From NCBI GenBank assembly GCA_034679985.1, contig JAXITR010000039.1, forward strand, positions 1-18,395: a stretch of DNA of 18,395 nucleotides. Reading direction: 5' to 3'. The translations under genes were made by a program, and so were the position numbers. The notes under the pieces were generated by a model. The model was not told the DNA's origin and did no database searches. It saw only the letters and a program-made list of their open reading frames with translations. This DNA is from CAMDTE01 sp034679985. GTDB taxonomy: Bacteria; Bacteroidota; Bacteroidia; Flavobacteriales; Schleiferiaceae. This document shows, in pieces, positions 1 through 7,800 of this stretch (positions are counted from its first letter, which is position 1; every line of letters begins with the position of its first letter).

Positions 1-1
1 G

Positions 2-2290
2 GGGGGCGCCCCCCCCGCCCAACCCCTGACCTCCCCCAACGGAGAAATCCAAGTGGCGGTGCGCACAGAGGACTCCCTCACCTACACCGTTTTGTACCGG
101 GGAGACACCCTTCTGAACCCCTCCGCCGTCAAGCTGCACCTGCTGCTGCACCGCGCCGGAAAGCCGGACCAAGAACTGCATTTGGGCACCGGAAAGCTGC
201 GCAGCTCGCGGGACAGCGCGGTGGACGAAACCTACACCTTGCCCTGGGGCGAAGTGCGCCAAATTCACCACCAAGGGAACCGTCGGCGAATGGAGTTTGA
301 GACCGACGGCCTCCCGTGGTACGTGGATTTGCACGCCACCAACGAAGGCTGGGCCCTGCGCACCGGTTGGCCCGCCTGGGACGGAGTGGACAGCGTCACC
401 GTACTCTCCGAACGCACGGACTACCGCCTGGTGGGCAACCCCACGGCCTTCTGGATCCCGGGCGACTGGGACATCACCGAACACCTGGTGAACGAGTGCC
501 GACTGAACGAGATCGACGCCACCGCCAAACGCCAGGCCGCGTCGCTCAGCAACACCTACATCCCCTACAACGCCGTCAACACGCCCGTCACCTTCCGTTT
601 TGAATCCGACGACCCCGTCCGATCCGGCGTCCACGTGGCTTTCCACGAAGCCGCGCTGATCAATTACCCGGCGCAAACCCTTCGTCTGCGGTCCGACGTC
701 GCCCAAAATCCGCGCGCGGAAGGATTTGTAACGGAGTTGGTGGGCCGCGCGCGGGACAGCGCCAAGGCCACCCTGCGGGGGGCCTTCCACACGCCATGGC
801 GAATGGCCCTGGTTGCGCCAGAAGCCGCCCCCCTCCTGGAAGCGCACCTCCTTTTGGACCTCAATGCCCCCAACGTCCTGGGCGACGTCCCCTACGCCAA
901 ACCCATGAAGTACATGGGCATTTGGTGGGAAATGCACCTCGGCAAAAACTCGTGGGATCGGGCGTCGGGCAAACACGGCGCTACCACCCAAAACGCCAAA
1001 AAACTCATTGACTTCGCCGCGCAGCACGGCTTCCAAGGCGTGCTGGTGGAGGGCTGGAACACCGGCTGGGAGCACTGGATTGGGTTCGACGACCGCGAGG
1101 GCGTTTTTGATTTCGTCACCCCCTACCCAGACTACAACCTCCAGGAGGTGCAACGGTACGCCCAACGCAAGGGCCTGACCCTCATCATGCACCACGAAAC
1201 TTCCTCTGCCCCCCGAACCTACGAAAAGCAGCTGGATACGGCCTACCAACTCATGCAGTCGCTCCAGATCCCCGCCGTAAAGACCGGCTACGTGGGCCCC
1301 CTCCTGCCCAAGGGCGAATGGCATTACGGGCAGTGGATGGTGAACCACTACCAAAAGACGGTGGAGACGGCCGCTAAATACTCCATAGCACTGGACATCC
1401 ACGAACCCGTCACGGGCACCGGGCTGCGCCGCACGTGGCCCAACCTGATGTCCCGCGAGGGCGCCCGCGGCCAAGAATTCAACGCCTGGAGCAGCGACGG
1501 CGGCAACCCACCCTCCCACATCCCCAACCTGGCCTTCACCCGCATGCTGAGCGGCCCGATGGACTTCACGCCCGGCATCTTCAATCTATCCCTGGAACCC
1601 TATAAACAAAACCACCCCCTCCAAACCACTTTGGCGCAGCAGCTGGCGCTGTACACCATAATGTACTCCCCGCTGCAGATGGCTGCGGATTTGCCGGAGC
1701 ATTACGCCCCAAACGGCCAAATCCACCCCGCGTTTGAGTTCATCAAGGCCGTCGGAGTGAATTGGGAAACAACTCGCGTTCTCCCCTCACGCGTGGGGGA
1801 CTACGTGGCGGTGGCCAGACAGGAACGCGTTGATTTCCAAACCAATAGCGCAACCCAAAAACCCAAAAACAGCCCCAAAACCACCCAAAACGCCCAAAAA
1901 TCGGCCGATATATCGACCGTCGGGCCGCATAAATCAACCCCAACAGCCAACAAATCCAACACCACAGCCAACAAATCCAACACCACAGACAACAAAACCA
2001 CCCAAACAGCCGACCAAAACGCCACCGCTCGCTGGTTTGTGGGCATTGCGAACGACGAAACGCCCCGCACCTACGCGCTGGACTTCTCCTTTCTGCCCCA
2101 GAACGGGCCAAATCGGTACACCCTGACGCTCTACGAGGACCCCAAGGTCCCGGCGGCCGTCAAGCTGACGCTCGCCCACAACCCGCCCATCCAAATCACC
2201 ACCCAAGTGGTCACGCGCGGCACTGTCCTCAACCTTCCCCTGCAAAAAGGCGGCGGCTGCGCCGCCGTCCTGACGCCGTTGACGAATTGA
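2..2290 (+). CDS. GH97 alpha-glucosidase/glucoamylase (SusB-like, inverting type), 5'-partial
   Basis: Secreted or periplasmic glycoside hydrolase that removes glucose from alpha-glucans, as SusB does in starch use. The frame is open from base 2, and the residues before the GTG at 53 (PLTSPNGEIQ) match the usual GH97 N-terminus, so the start and signal peptide lie upstream of the window. Counting from that GTG: N-terminal beta-sandwich to about 270, (beta/alpha)8 catalytic domain about 280-560 (GVLVEGWNTGWEHW, HHETS, HEPVTG, YSPLQMAADLPE), then a C-terminal beta domain. E382 (HHETS), E451 (HEP) and E475 (GQE) keep exactly the spacing of SusB E439, E508 and E532, which points to the inverting, calcium-dependent branch rather than the Asp-nucleophile retaining branch. 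Odd: a low-complexity insert of about 65 residues (near 593-658) separates the catalytic and C-terminal domains; it is a repeat element described separately. Identification is firm; exact substrate is inferred. Confidence 0.93.
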   Translation, partial: GGAPPAQPLTSPNGEIQVAVRTEDSLTYTVLYRGDTLLNPSAVKLHLLLHRAGKPDQELHLGTGKLRSSRDSAVDETYTLPWGEVRQIHHQGNRRRMEFETDGLPWYVDLHATNEGWALRTGWPAWDGVDSVTVLSERTDYRLVGNPTAFWIPGDWDITEHLVNECRLNEIDATAKRQAASLSNTYIPYNAVNTPVTFRFESDDPVRSGVHVAFHEAALINYPAQTLRLRSDVAQNPRAEGFVTELVGRARDSAKATLRGAFHTPWRMALVAPEAAPLLEAHLLLDLNAPNVLGDVPYAKPMKYMGIWWEMHLGKNSWDRASGKHGATTQNAKKLIDFAAQHGFQGVLVEGWNTGWEHWIGFDDREGVFDFVTPYPDYNLQEVQRYAQRKGLTLIMHHETSSAPRTYEKQLDTAYQLMQSLQIPAVKTGYVGPLLPKGEWHYGQWMVNHYQKTVETAAKYSIALDIHEPVTGTGLRRTWPNLMSREGARGQEFNAWSSDGGNPPSHIPNLAFTRMLSGPMDFTPGIFNLSLEPYKQNHPLQTTLAQQLALYTIMYSPLQMAADLPEHYAPNGQIHPAFEFIKAVGVNWETTRVLPSRVGDYVAVARQERVDFQTNSATQKPKNSPKTTQNAQKSADISTVGPHKSTPTANKSNTTANKSNTTDNKTTQTADQNATARWFVGIANDETPRTYALDFSFLPQNGPNRYTLTLYEDPKVPAAVKLTLAHNPPIQITTQVVTRGTVLNLPLQKGGGCAAVLTPLTN
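1873..2026 (+). repeat. 21-nt periodic element, copy A (in frame inside GH97)
   Basis: From 1901 the DNA runs in six 21-nt units, each one heptad of protein: SADISTV, GPHKSTP, TANKSNT, TANKSNT, TDNKTTQ, TADQNAT. Units three and four (1943-1963, 1964-1984) are identical at nucleotide level. An A/C-rich lead (1873-1900, ending CGCCCAAAAA) precedes them. Copy B at 2843-2976 on the other strand aligns without gaps over 97 columns (1901-1997) at about 70% identity by hand count, in the same heptad phase, and shares the lead. Known GH97 enzymes go straight from the VAVAR-like strand to the WFVG-like strand here, so this is an insertion. Confidence 0.85.
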
Positions 2291-2313
2291 AAAAACCACT
2301 ATCTTTACTTTTG
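2287..2313 (+). promoter_or_regulatory. Candidate Bacteroidota promoter for the Xre gene
   Basis: TACTTTTG at 2306-2313 matches the Bacteroidota -7 consensus TAnnTTTG, with a TTG at 2287-2289 sixteen bases upstream as a minimal -33 element. It lies just past the GH97 stop and would drive the regulator gene, but the transcript would have to pass the hairpin at 2368-2396. Match to consensus is seen; activity is inferred. Confidence 0.35.
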
Positions 2314-2333
2314 TTAACTAACTCATTAACAAA
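2310..2333. promoter_or_regulatory. Inverted repeat, possible operator
   Basis: TTTGTTAA (2310-2317) and TTAACAAA (2326-2333) form a perfect 8-bp dyad with an 8-nt spacer. The left arm overlaps the candidate -7 element, and the spacing suits a dimeric helix-turn-helix protein, so autoregulation by the Xre protein encoded 95 nt downstream is a reasonable guess. There is no direct evidence of binding. Confidence 0.3.
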
Positions 2334-2367
2334 CGTTTAGAAAAATTAATTCGACCCAACCGATCCC

Positions 2368-2402
2368 CCCAGCGCCCCGCTTCGCGGGGCGCTGGGCGTT
2401 TT
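2368..2402 (+). terminator. GC-rich hairpin, likely intrinsic terminator after GH97
   Basis: Perfect 13-bp stem CCCAGCGCCCCGC / GCGGGGCGCTGGG (2368-2380, 2384-2396) with a TTC loop, followed by CGTTTT. The T-run is only four bases, so termination may be partial, or it may act as an attenuator for the regulator that starts at 2428. The stem sequence is nearly repeated inside the DUF4403 gene (4796-4818), so this may be a dispersed palindrome doing duty as a terminator. Confidence 0.6.
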
Positions 2403-2427
2403 GGGACGGCCCAAACGCTTAACGCAC

Positions 2428-2808
2428 ATGCCTGAAAAAATCTGCGACCCCTGCGACCAAACCCAACGCCTCACCAACTACGTCTCCACCTTGAGCGCAT
2501 CGGACCTCTACCACCGGCTTCGGCTCGAAGTGATTGATCAACGGTGTCGACTGCATTGGTCCCAAAACGAGTTGGCTCAAATGGCCAAAATAAGCCGCTC
2601 AACCCTGGGGAGTTTTGAGCGCGGAGCAACCATTTCGTTGCGCAATTTCCTCAAAATCACGCAAACACTGCGCATGCACTCCGCTTGGGGGAGCTTCATT
2701 TACAACGCCCAATTCAATCCCGGCAAACGCGACTCGTCGGTGCCCATCAAAATTATTCAAACACGCCCCACACGATCCCGGTCCAAAAAGTCGGGTTTGG
2801 ATGATTGA
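2428..2808 (+). CDS. Xre-family helix-turn-helix regulator (HipB-like), orphan
   Basis: A 126-residue DNA-binding protein. The ATG at 2428 is preferred; the frame is open back to a TTG at 2401, but that lies against the hairpin. Residues 32-84 form a Cro/C1-type HTH: WSQNELAQMAKISRSTLGSFERG holds the turn and recognition helix (about 56-66), followed by ATISLRNFLKITQTL, the arrangement typical of HipB-type antitoxins and related regulators. The last 25 residues are basic (RPTRSRSKK) and probably disordered, adding non-specific DNA affinity. No HipA kinase or other toxin follows: the next 200 bases hold repeat copy B and then the convergent cspA. It may therefore be a solitary regulator, or the survivor of a toxin-antitoxin pair. 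HTH call is firm; partner and targets unknown. Confidence 0.8.
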   Translation: MPEKICDPCDQTQRLTNYVSTLSASDLYHRLRLEVIDQRCRLHWSQNELAQMAKISRSTLGSFERGATISLRNFLKITQTLRMHSAWGSFIYNAQFNPGKRDSSVPIKIIQTRPTRSRSKKSGLDD

Positions 2809-2842
2809 GGTTGGGTAGTCGGAAGGTTGTCCGACGTGCGTC

Positions 2843-2976
2843 CTTTGTTGTCTGTTGTGTGCGACTTATGCACTGTTGTGTCTGACTTGTTGGCTGTTAG
2901 GGCCAACTTATGAAGCCAAATGGATGACTTATCGACCGATTTCGAGCCTTTTTTGGGCGTTTTAGGTGGTTTTTGG
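2843..2976 (-). repeat. 21-nt periodic element, copy B (intergenic)
   Basis: Same element as at 1873-2026, in opposite orientation, between the 3' ends of the Xre gene and cspA. On the plus strand ACTT recurs exactly every 21 nt (2864, 2885, 2906, 2927). Read on the minus strand it encodes SVDKSSI, WLHKLAL, TANKSDT, TVHKSHT, TDNKGRT, the same heptad and phase as copy A, and the frame stays open for about 80 codons (2757-2999). I do not call it a gene: it has no convincing start and no non-repeat domain. The A/T-rich lead (2951-2976) is shared with copy A, with about nine extra bases before the first unit. Confidence 0.8.
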
Positions 2977-3028
2977 CCGCGCCCAGGGCCGTATCGCACT
3001 CATTTTCAAACTGTTCGCTATTGGGCAT

Positions 3029-3054
3029 AAAAAAACCCGAGTTGCCTCGGGTTT
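3029..3054 (-). terminator. Intrinsic terminator of cspA
   Basis: Read on the minus strand: AAACCCGAG, loop GCAA, CTCGGGTTT, with the T-run continuing to seven bases. The 9-bp stem lies 24 nt after the cspA stop and is a textbook Rho-independent terminator. Confidence 0.9.
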
Positions 3055-3077
3055 CCGTCGATCCAAAAGGGGAAAAA

Positions 3078-3272
3078 TCACATTTTGCTGACGTTCACGG
3101 CGTTCAAGCCGCGCTTGCCGTCCTTCACCTCGAATTCTACCTCGTCGCCGTCAGCGATGGGTTGGTTAAGACCGGTGGCGTGTACGAAAAACTCTTCGTT
3201 GCTGCCTTCTTCTTTGATGAAGCCGAAACCTTTAGTGGCATCGAAAAACTTCACCGTTCCACGTTTTGACAT
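3078..3272 (-). CDS. cspA: CspA-family cold-shock protein
   Basis: A 64-residue single cold-shock domain, the full length for the family. It binds single-stranded RNA or DNA and acts as an RNA chaperone in the cytoplasm. RNP1 is K14-GFGFI-19 and RNP2 is FFVHAT (28-33); it opens with the typical GTVKFFDATKGFGFI run and closes with NAVNVSKM. It has its own terminator. The upstream leader (3273 to about 3340) is A/T-rich near the start and lacks a Shine-Dalgarno sequence. Which cold-shock paralogue this is, and whether it is cold-induced, cannot be read from the sequence. Confidence 0.96.
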   Translation of the reverse strand: MSKRGTVKFFDATKGFGFIKEEGSNEEFFVHATGLNQPIADGDEVEFEVKDGKRGLNAVNVSKM

Positions 3273-3341
3273 GGGAAATGGGAATAAAATAATGACGCAC
3301 CTAAAACACTTTGATCGCGGTGCAGCGCCTGAGCGATGCCG

Positions 3342-3376
3342 TAAAGGTAATGTTTTTATTAAATACGTCCGACAAA
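3342..3376 (-). promoter_or_regulatory. Weak candidate cspA promoter
   Basis: On the minus strand, TTTG (3376-3373) is followed 23 nt later by TACCTTTA (3349-3342), seven of eight matches to TAnnTTTG. It would give a leader of roughly 60-70 nt, plausible for a cold-shock gene, and sits just beyond the DUF4403 stop. The spacing is at the long end, so this is tentative. Confidence 0.25.
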
Positions 3377-3392
3377 ATGCCTTTTTCTGGAC

Positions 3393-4841
3393 TCAGTCCC
3401 GCAACTCCAACTGCCCGGAAGCCAGGATGTAAACCACCAGAGCGTCGGGTGTGGGCAGGGCCTTTACCACTTCCAGCTTCTTCATGGAGCCGCGGATTTG
3501 CATGCCGGCGCCCAGGGGATAGCCCTTGAGCATGCCGTCCGCCACGCGCTTGTATTCGTCCAGGTAGTCCGCAAAGGAGAAGGTTTGGGCGGCCAACTCC
3601 TTCTCAATCTTGCCGTTGAGCATCCAGGCGGCCGCGCCGACGAGCGCGTTCTTGCTCTTGAGCTCAAACTTGACGTCGGCGAAGCCGACTTCCCTTTTCT
3701 CCAGATTGACCACCGGCGCCGCCGTCAGGTACACGCGTCCCTTGAGGGGTTTCTTTTCCAGGGGCTTACCGTCCTTGCCCAGCTTCAGGGCACGGAAGTC
3801 CAGCCCCACGCGGAGGCGGTCGCCCTGGGGCACAAAGGTCCAGGCGTCGATCAAAAGCCGACGACCCACGTCCGGGAAATCAAAAGGTTCTTCGGCAAAG
3901 GCCTTCTTCATTTCGCTTTCCAGGAGGGTGTAGGGGACCGACGCGGCCAAGGTGGTGCTGAATCCTTTTTCGGCGGGCAGCTTGGCGGACGCCCGCGGCA
4001 ACGGAGTTGCCGCGGGCGCCTTAGGCGCTTCGGTGGCACCCGTGATGACTTGTACCTTGGCTTGCAGCGTGGCTCCCGAGTTCACGGATCGGCCGTCGGC
4101 CCGCAGCGGCTCAATGCCCAGTGCCATGGGGGTAATGATCAAGTAGGCGCCGTAGGATTTGTCCAGTTCTAGGGGGGCGAACGCGGTTTTCCAGGCCTTT
4201 TCCATCTCCTTCCGGATGTTCAACTGCTGCGCAATGGCGGCGTCGATCTCCTTCCCAATGCGGTCTCCTTGTTTGCGCAAGACGGCGTCCAGTAGGGATT
4301 GAATGGGGATTTTGACGGGCCCCAGCACCAAGGCGGGGGTTTCTGCCCACTTCACGCGCGCGGTGGTTTGGGTCTCCATTTTCCAGTCCGGCGTGAGCTT
4401 GACGCGGGTCACCAGCGTGACGATGGGCTTGAGGTTGAGGTCTTTCTCCACGGCGAGGGCCTCCACACCCCCGGGGGCGTAGCGACCTTTGACGTAGACG
4501 CTGAGGGGCGCCGTGACGGAGAGGCTGTCGCCAAATCCGGCGAGTTTGAAGGCGCCGGCCTTGGTGACGCGCACCTGCACGTTGTCGTTCTCGAAGGAGG
4601 GGTCGTCGTACAAAACACCGTTGAAGGCTCCGTTGAGTTCCTTTTCCAAGGAGGCAAAGGAGATTTGCACCGGCAGGGAGACGGTGGAAATGGGGATTTC
4701 AGGCGCGGGGCTCACAAAAGCGGCTTGCGCAGCCTCCGGCTGCAGTTTTTTGGGACCGCCGCAGGCGGCCGCCACCAAAAGGGCTCCCATTCCCACCAGC
4801 GCCGCGGAGCGGCGCTGGATTTCCAACAGTGTATTCATCAT
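3393..4841 (-). CDS. DUF4403 family lipoprotein
   Basis: A 482-residue envelope protein of unknown function. The N-terminus MMNTLLEIQRRSAALVGMG followed by ALLVAAAC-GG is a lipoprotein signal with acylated Cys at 27, so it should be membrane anchored. The rest matches the DUF4403 pattern: two related halves with long amphipathic strands and helices (SLPVQISFASLEKELN..., then AASVPYTLLESEMKKAF...) and the ending SMKKLEVVKALPTPDALVVYILASGQLEL. A low-complexity linker (about 273-295) joins the halves and contains a perfect 12-bp hairpin; another perfect hairpin lies in the signal peptide. ATG starts at 4841 and 4838 are both possible. It begins 18 nt after the GH92 stop, so the two are likely one transcript. 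Family assignment good, role unknown. Confidence 0.8.
   Translation of the reverse strand: MMNTLLEIQRRSAALVGMGALLVAAACGGPKKLQPEAAQAAFVSPAPEIPISTVSLPVQISFASLEKELNGAFNGVLYDDPSFENDNVQVRVTKAGAFKLAGFGDSLSVTAPLSVYVKGRYAPGGVEALAVEKDLNLKPIVTLVTRVKLTPDWKMETQTTARVKWAETPALVLGPVKIPIQSLLDAVLRKQGDRIGKEIDAAIAQQLNIRKEMEKAWKTAFAPLELDKSYGAYLIITPMALGIEPLRADGRSVNSGATLQAKVQVITGATEAPKAPAATPLPRASAKLPAEKGFSTTLAASVPYTLLESEMKKAFAEEPFDFPDVGRRLLIDAWTFVPQGDRLRVGLDFRALKLGKDGKPLEKKPLKGRVYLTAAPVVNLEKREVGFADVKFELKSKNALVGAAAWMLNGKIEKELAAQTFSFADYLDEYKRVADGMLKGYPLGAGMQIRGSMKKLEVVKALPTPDALVVYILASGQLELRD
3991..4017. repeat. Perfect 12-bp hairpin in DUF4403 linker
   Basis: GCCCGCGGCAAC and GTTGCCGCGGGC flank a GGA loop. It encodes part of an Ala/Pro-rich linker between the two halves of the DUF4403 protein. 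It has no T-run in either direction, so it is not an ordinary terminator. Confidence 0.75.
4796..4818. repeat. Perfect 10-bp hairpin in DUF4403 signal peptide
   Basis: CCAGCGCCGC and GCGGCGCTGG flank a GGA loop. It encodes the QRRSAAL part of the lipoprotein signal. The arms repeat those of the hairpin at 2368-2396 apart from a compensating 2-bp difference in the stem (CCAGCGCC-CC-GC versus CCAGCGCC-GC). Confidence 0.75.
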
Positions 4842-4859
4842 TTTCGCTCAATCGTTCAC

Positions 4860-7800
4860 TTACTTAACCCGCACAGACACCTCGTCCACAAAGAAAAACG
4901 TTTGGCCTCCGGCGCCCGGGTGCCATTCCGGCAACGGGCCGGCGTTGGCGAATTTCAGGTACAAAAATCGGACCTTTTGGGCTTGTGGAGCGTCGAAGGT
5001 AACGGTGGTCCTGCGCGGGGACTCGTCGGTCTTGGCCGTTGCCCGCAAATCGGTGCTCCAACCCCAGGCAGATCGCACGGATTTCGAGACGGTTTCAAAG
5101 TCCTGAGCGGCAAGGGTCGTCGGGTCCACCTCCGTGTTGGACGCCCACACCTGCACACTCTGCGGAAAGGCAATCCACGCGCCAATGTCCTTGAGCAGGC
5201 CGACGCTCACGCGGTCCACGCGCTGCTTGCTGCCCAAATCCACCCGAACCACCAGGTCCACCCCTTGGTGGCCCACCCAATTCCCTTTGCGCCACTCCAC
5301 GTCGCCGGAAATGCCGTCCACCAGGGCGTTGTCGTTGCCGCCGGTGTACTGCCTGTTGGGGGCCGACGAGTACGCCACGCGGTAGGTGTTGGGCCAGCGT
5401 GTGGCCGTGGCCACCGCCGTGTGCCCCAGCGCACCGTTGGGCTGCACCAAAGCGGCCTCGATGCGGGTGGTCTGGGTCAAAACCAGGGCGTCGGGGGTTC
5501 CAGACCCTTTTTGCTGCGGCCAAAAAATGTCTTTGCCGCGGAAGGGAACGTCCATTGTTTGTTTTTCGGTGCCGTGCAGGGTCACGCGCAGGATGCCGGA
5601 CTCCACCCCAGCAGGCGGATCCATTCGGAGCTCGGTTTGATCCGCAAAGGAGCGCGCCACCCGCAGGGTGGGCGCGGGTGCCGCGCCTGCGGCGGAACCT
5701 ATGCCGTTGGCGTAGGGCTCCCAATCTTCGCGGTCTGTTGGCTGTTCCTGCTGTTCAAACTCCAAAACACCGCCTTGCACCAGGGCTTGGTGATCCAAAA
5801 AGCCGCCCACCGGGCGGCCGTTGAAGCGCATGCGGGCCACGTAGGGCCCGTCTCCTGCGCGATTAAACTCTACCGTCCTTCCGGAGGTGTAGGATGTGCG
5901 GGTACCGCGCGCGCCTTCGGCGCGCGCACCATCGGCCCTCGAGCCTTCCACCTGTGCACGCGAACTCGAAGTTCCCAAGCCGCCCTTAGTCGGGAGGCCG
6001 TCGGGCACAACACCCGGCAAAGCATCCGGCAAATGGAGCACCGCCCGGTCCCAGTACAGGGCGCCTGTGGCGTAGCGGGATTCGCCCGGAACCAGCGGGT
6101 AGAGGCCCAAGCTGGCCATGACGTACCACGCAGACATTTGGCCGCAGTCCTCGTTGCCGCTCAATCCGTCCGGCGCATTGCGGTACAAGCTGTCCAGCAC
6201 GTGCCGCACCACGCGTTGGCCCTTCCAGGGATTGGGCGTGGCGTTGTAGAGGTAGGCGATGTGGTGGCTGGGCTCGTTGCCGTGGGCGTACTGCCCCACC
6301 AGCCCGGTGATGTCCGCTTGTTCGCGTCCCACGGTGGCCGACGGCGCGGAAAAAAGGCCGTCGAGCAGCGTCTCCAACCGGCTCAACCCGGCCCGACGGT
6401 CCCCGTTGCCCAGCTGGGCGGTCCATCCGGCCAAATCGTGCACCGGGGCAAAGGAGTACTGCCAGGCGTTGGCTTCGGTGAAGTGGTTGTTGACCTCGCG
6501 CGGCTCAAAGGGGGTCAACCAGCCGCCGTTGGTGCGCGGCCGCACCAGTCCGGTTTCGGGGTCCAGCACGGAGCGGTATCCGGTGGCCCGACGGTCGTAT
6601 TCCGCGCGCAAATCCTGGCGGCCGGCGGCTTCCGCCAAACGGGCAATGCACCAGTCGTCGTAGGCGTACTCCAGGGTTTTGGACACGGATTCCGGGGCGT
6701 CCTCCACGCTCAGGTAGCCCTGCTTGCGGTAGGTGGGAAGGCCAAAAACAGCGGCCTTGGCCGTGGAGTCGGCCGCGCGCAGCGCGGCTTTCAGCGGAAC
6801 CGGATAACCCTTTACGTACGCATCCGCCAGCACCGACACCGCGTGGTACCCAATCATGCAATTCGTTTCGTTCGCCGCCAATTCCCAAACCGGGAGGCGT
6901 CCGCTCAACGCGTAGTGGTCCAGGATCGTCGCCACAAAATCGTTCGTGCGTTCGGGCTGCGTCAGGGCGTACAGCGGATGCGCCGTGCGGTAGGTGTCCC
7001 ACAGGCTGAAGACCGTGTAGCGCTGGTTCAGGGTGTCTTGGTGCACCGCGTCGTCCATCCCGCGGTACCGGCCGTCCACGTCGCTCCACAGATTTGGAAC
7101 GGAAAAAGCGTGGTAGAGTGCTGTTCGGAACACCACCACTGGGTCCGACGGTCCCTGCACTTCAATTTTTCCCAATTCGCGTTCCCAATCCAGGGCCGCC
7201 GCCTGGCGGGTGTCGTCGAACGTGGGCTCGCGCCGGGTTTCTGCCGTCCAGTTGCGCCATGCGCCCTCGGTGTCCGTGGAGGACAGCGCCACGTCCAAAT
7301 CTAGGTGGCCTGTTTTGCTCCAACTTCCGGCCGCAAATTCCAGCACAAACAATCCGGATTCGGGCTCCGTAAGCACAAAAGGGACCGACGCATTCAACGC
7401 AAAAAACAGCTTTTGACGCGTGGCCCAGGCCCGCGAAAACCGATACCCCTCCGCCCGGAAAACGCCGGCGGCGCTGGTGGCCGCGCTGGTGGAGGTCGCG
7501 GCGGTGGAGGCTCCGCTTGCAGGCGCACCTGATGCAGCCGCGGCAGCCACCGGACGCACCGCAAAATCATACGCCTTGTCCCGGTGGTTCATGCGGATCA
7601 ATACCCGAAACGGGCGACTGGGATCCGCCCAGTACCGATGGCGTCCCACGCGCTCCGACGCGGTCAATTCCGCACGCAAACCGTCGGGAAGTCCCACCGA
7701 ATAATACCCCGGAACGGCGATTTCCGCCAAGGGATCTCCTGCCGAAGCGTGTTGAAAAGGCAGGGGTTGGTAGCGCAAATCCAAAGCACCGGACTGGGGC

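Noticed and set aside
1901..2026. Possible CRISPR array (21-nt repeats)
   Set aside because: Units follow each other without spacers, are degenerate and lie in frame in a protein; no cas genes are present.
2249..2267. GGCGGCG/CGCCGCC hairpin near the GH97 stop as a terminator
   Set aside because: It encodes the conserved GGG-CA(A/I) end of GH97 with GGC/GCC codons and has no T-run.
2757..2999. Small minus-strand gene of 80 codons after the Xre gene
   Set aside because: It starts from GTG, consists mostly of repeat copy B and runs into sequence complementary to the Xre gene end; better explained as the repeat.
4299..7304. A 1001-codon open frame on the plus strand, opposite GH92 and DUF4403
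   Set aside because: It lies antisense to two well-supported genes, its sequence is His/Gly/Val/Arg-rich with no domain, and long antisense frames are expected opposite high-GC genes with biased third positions.
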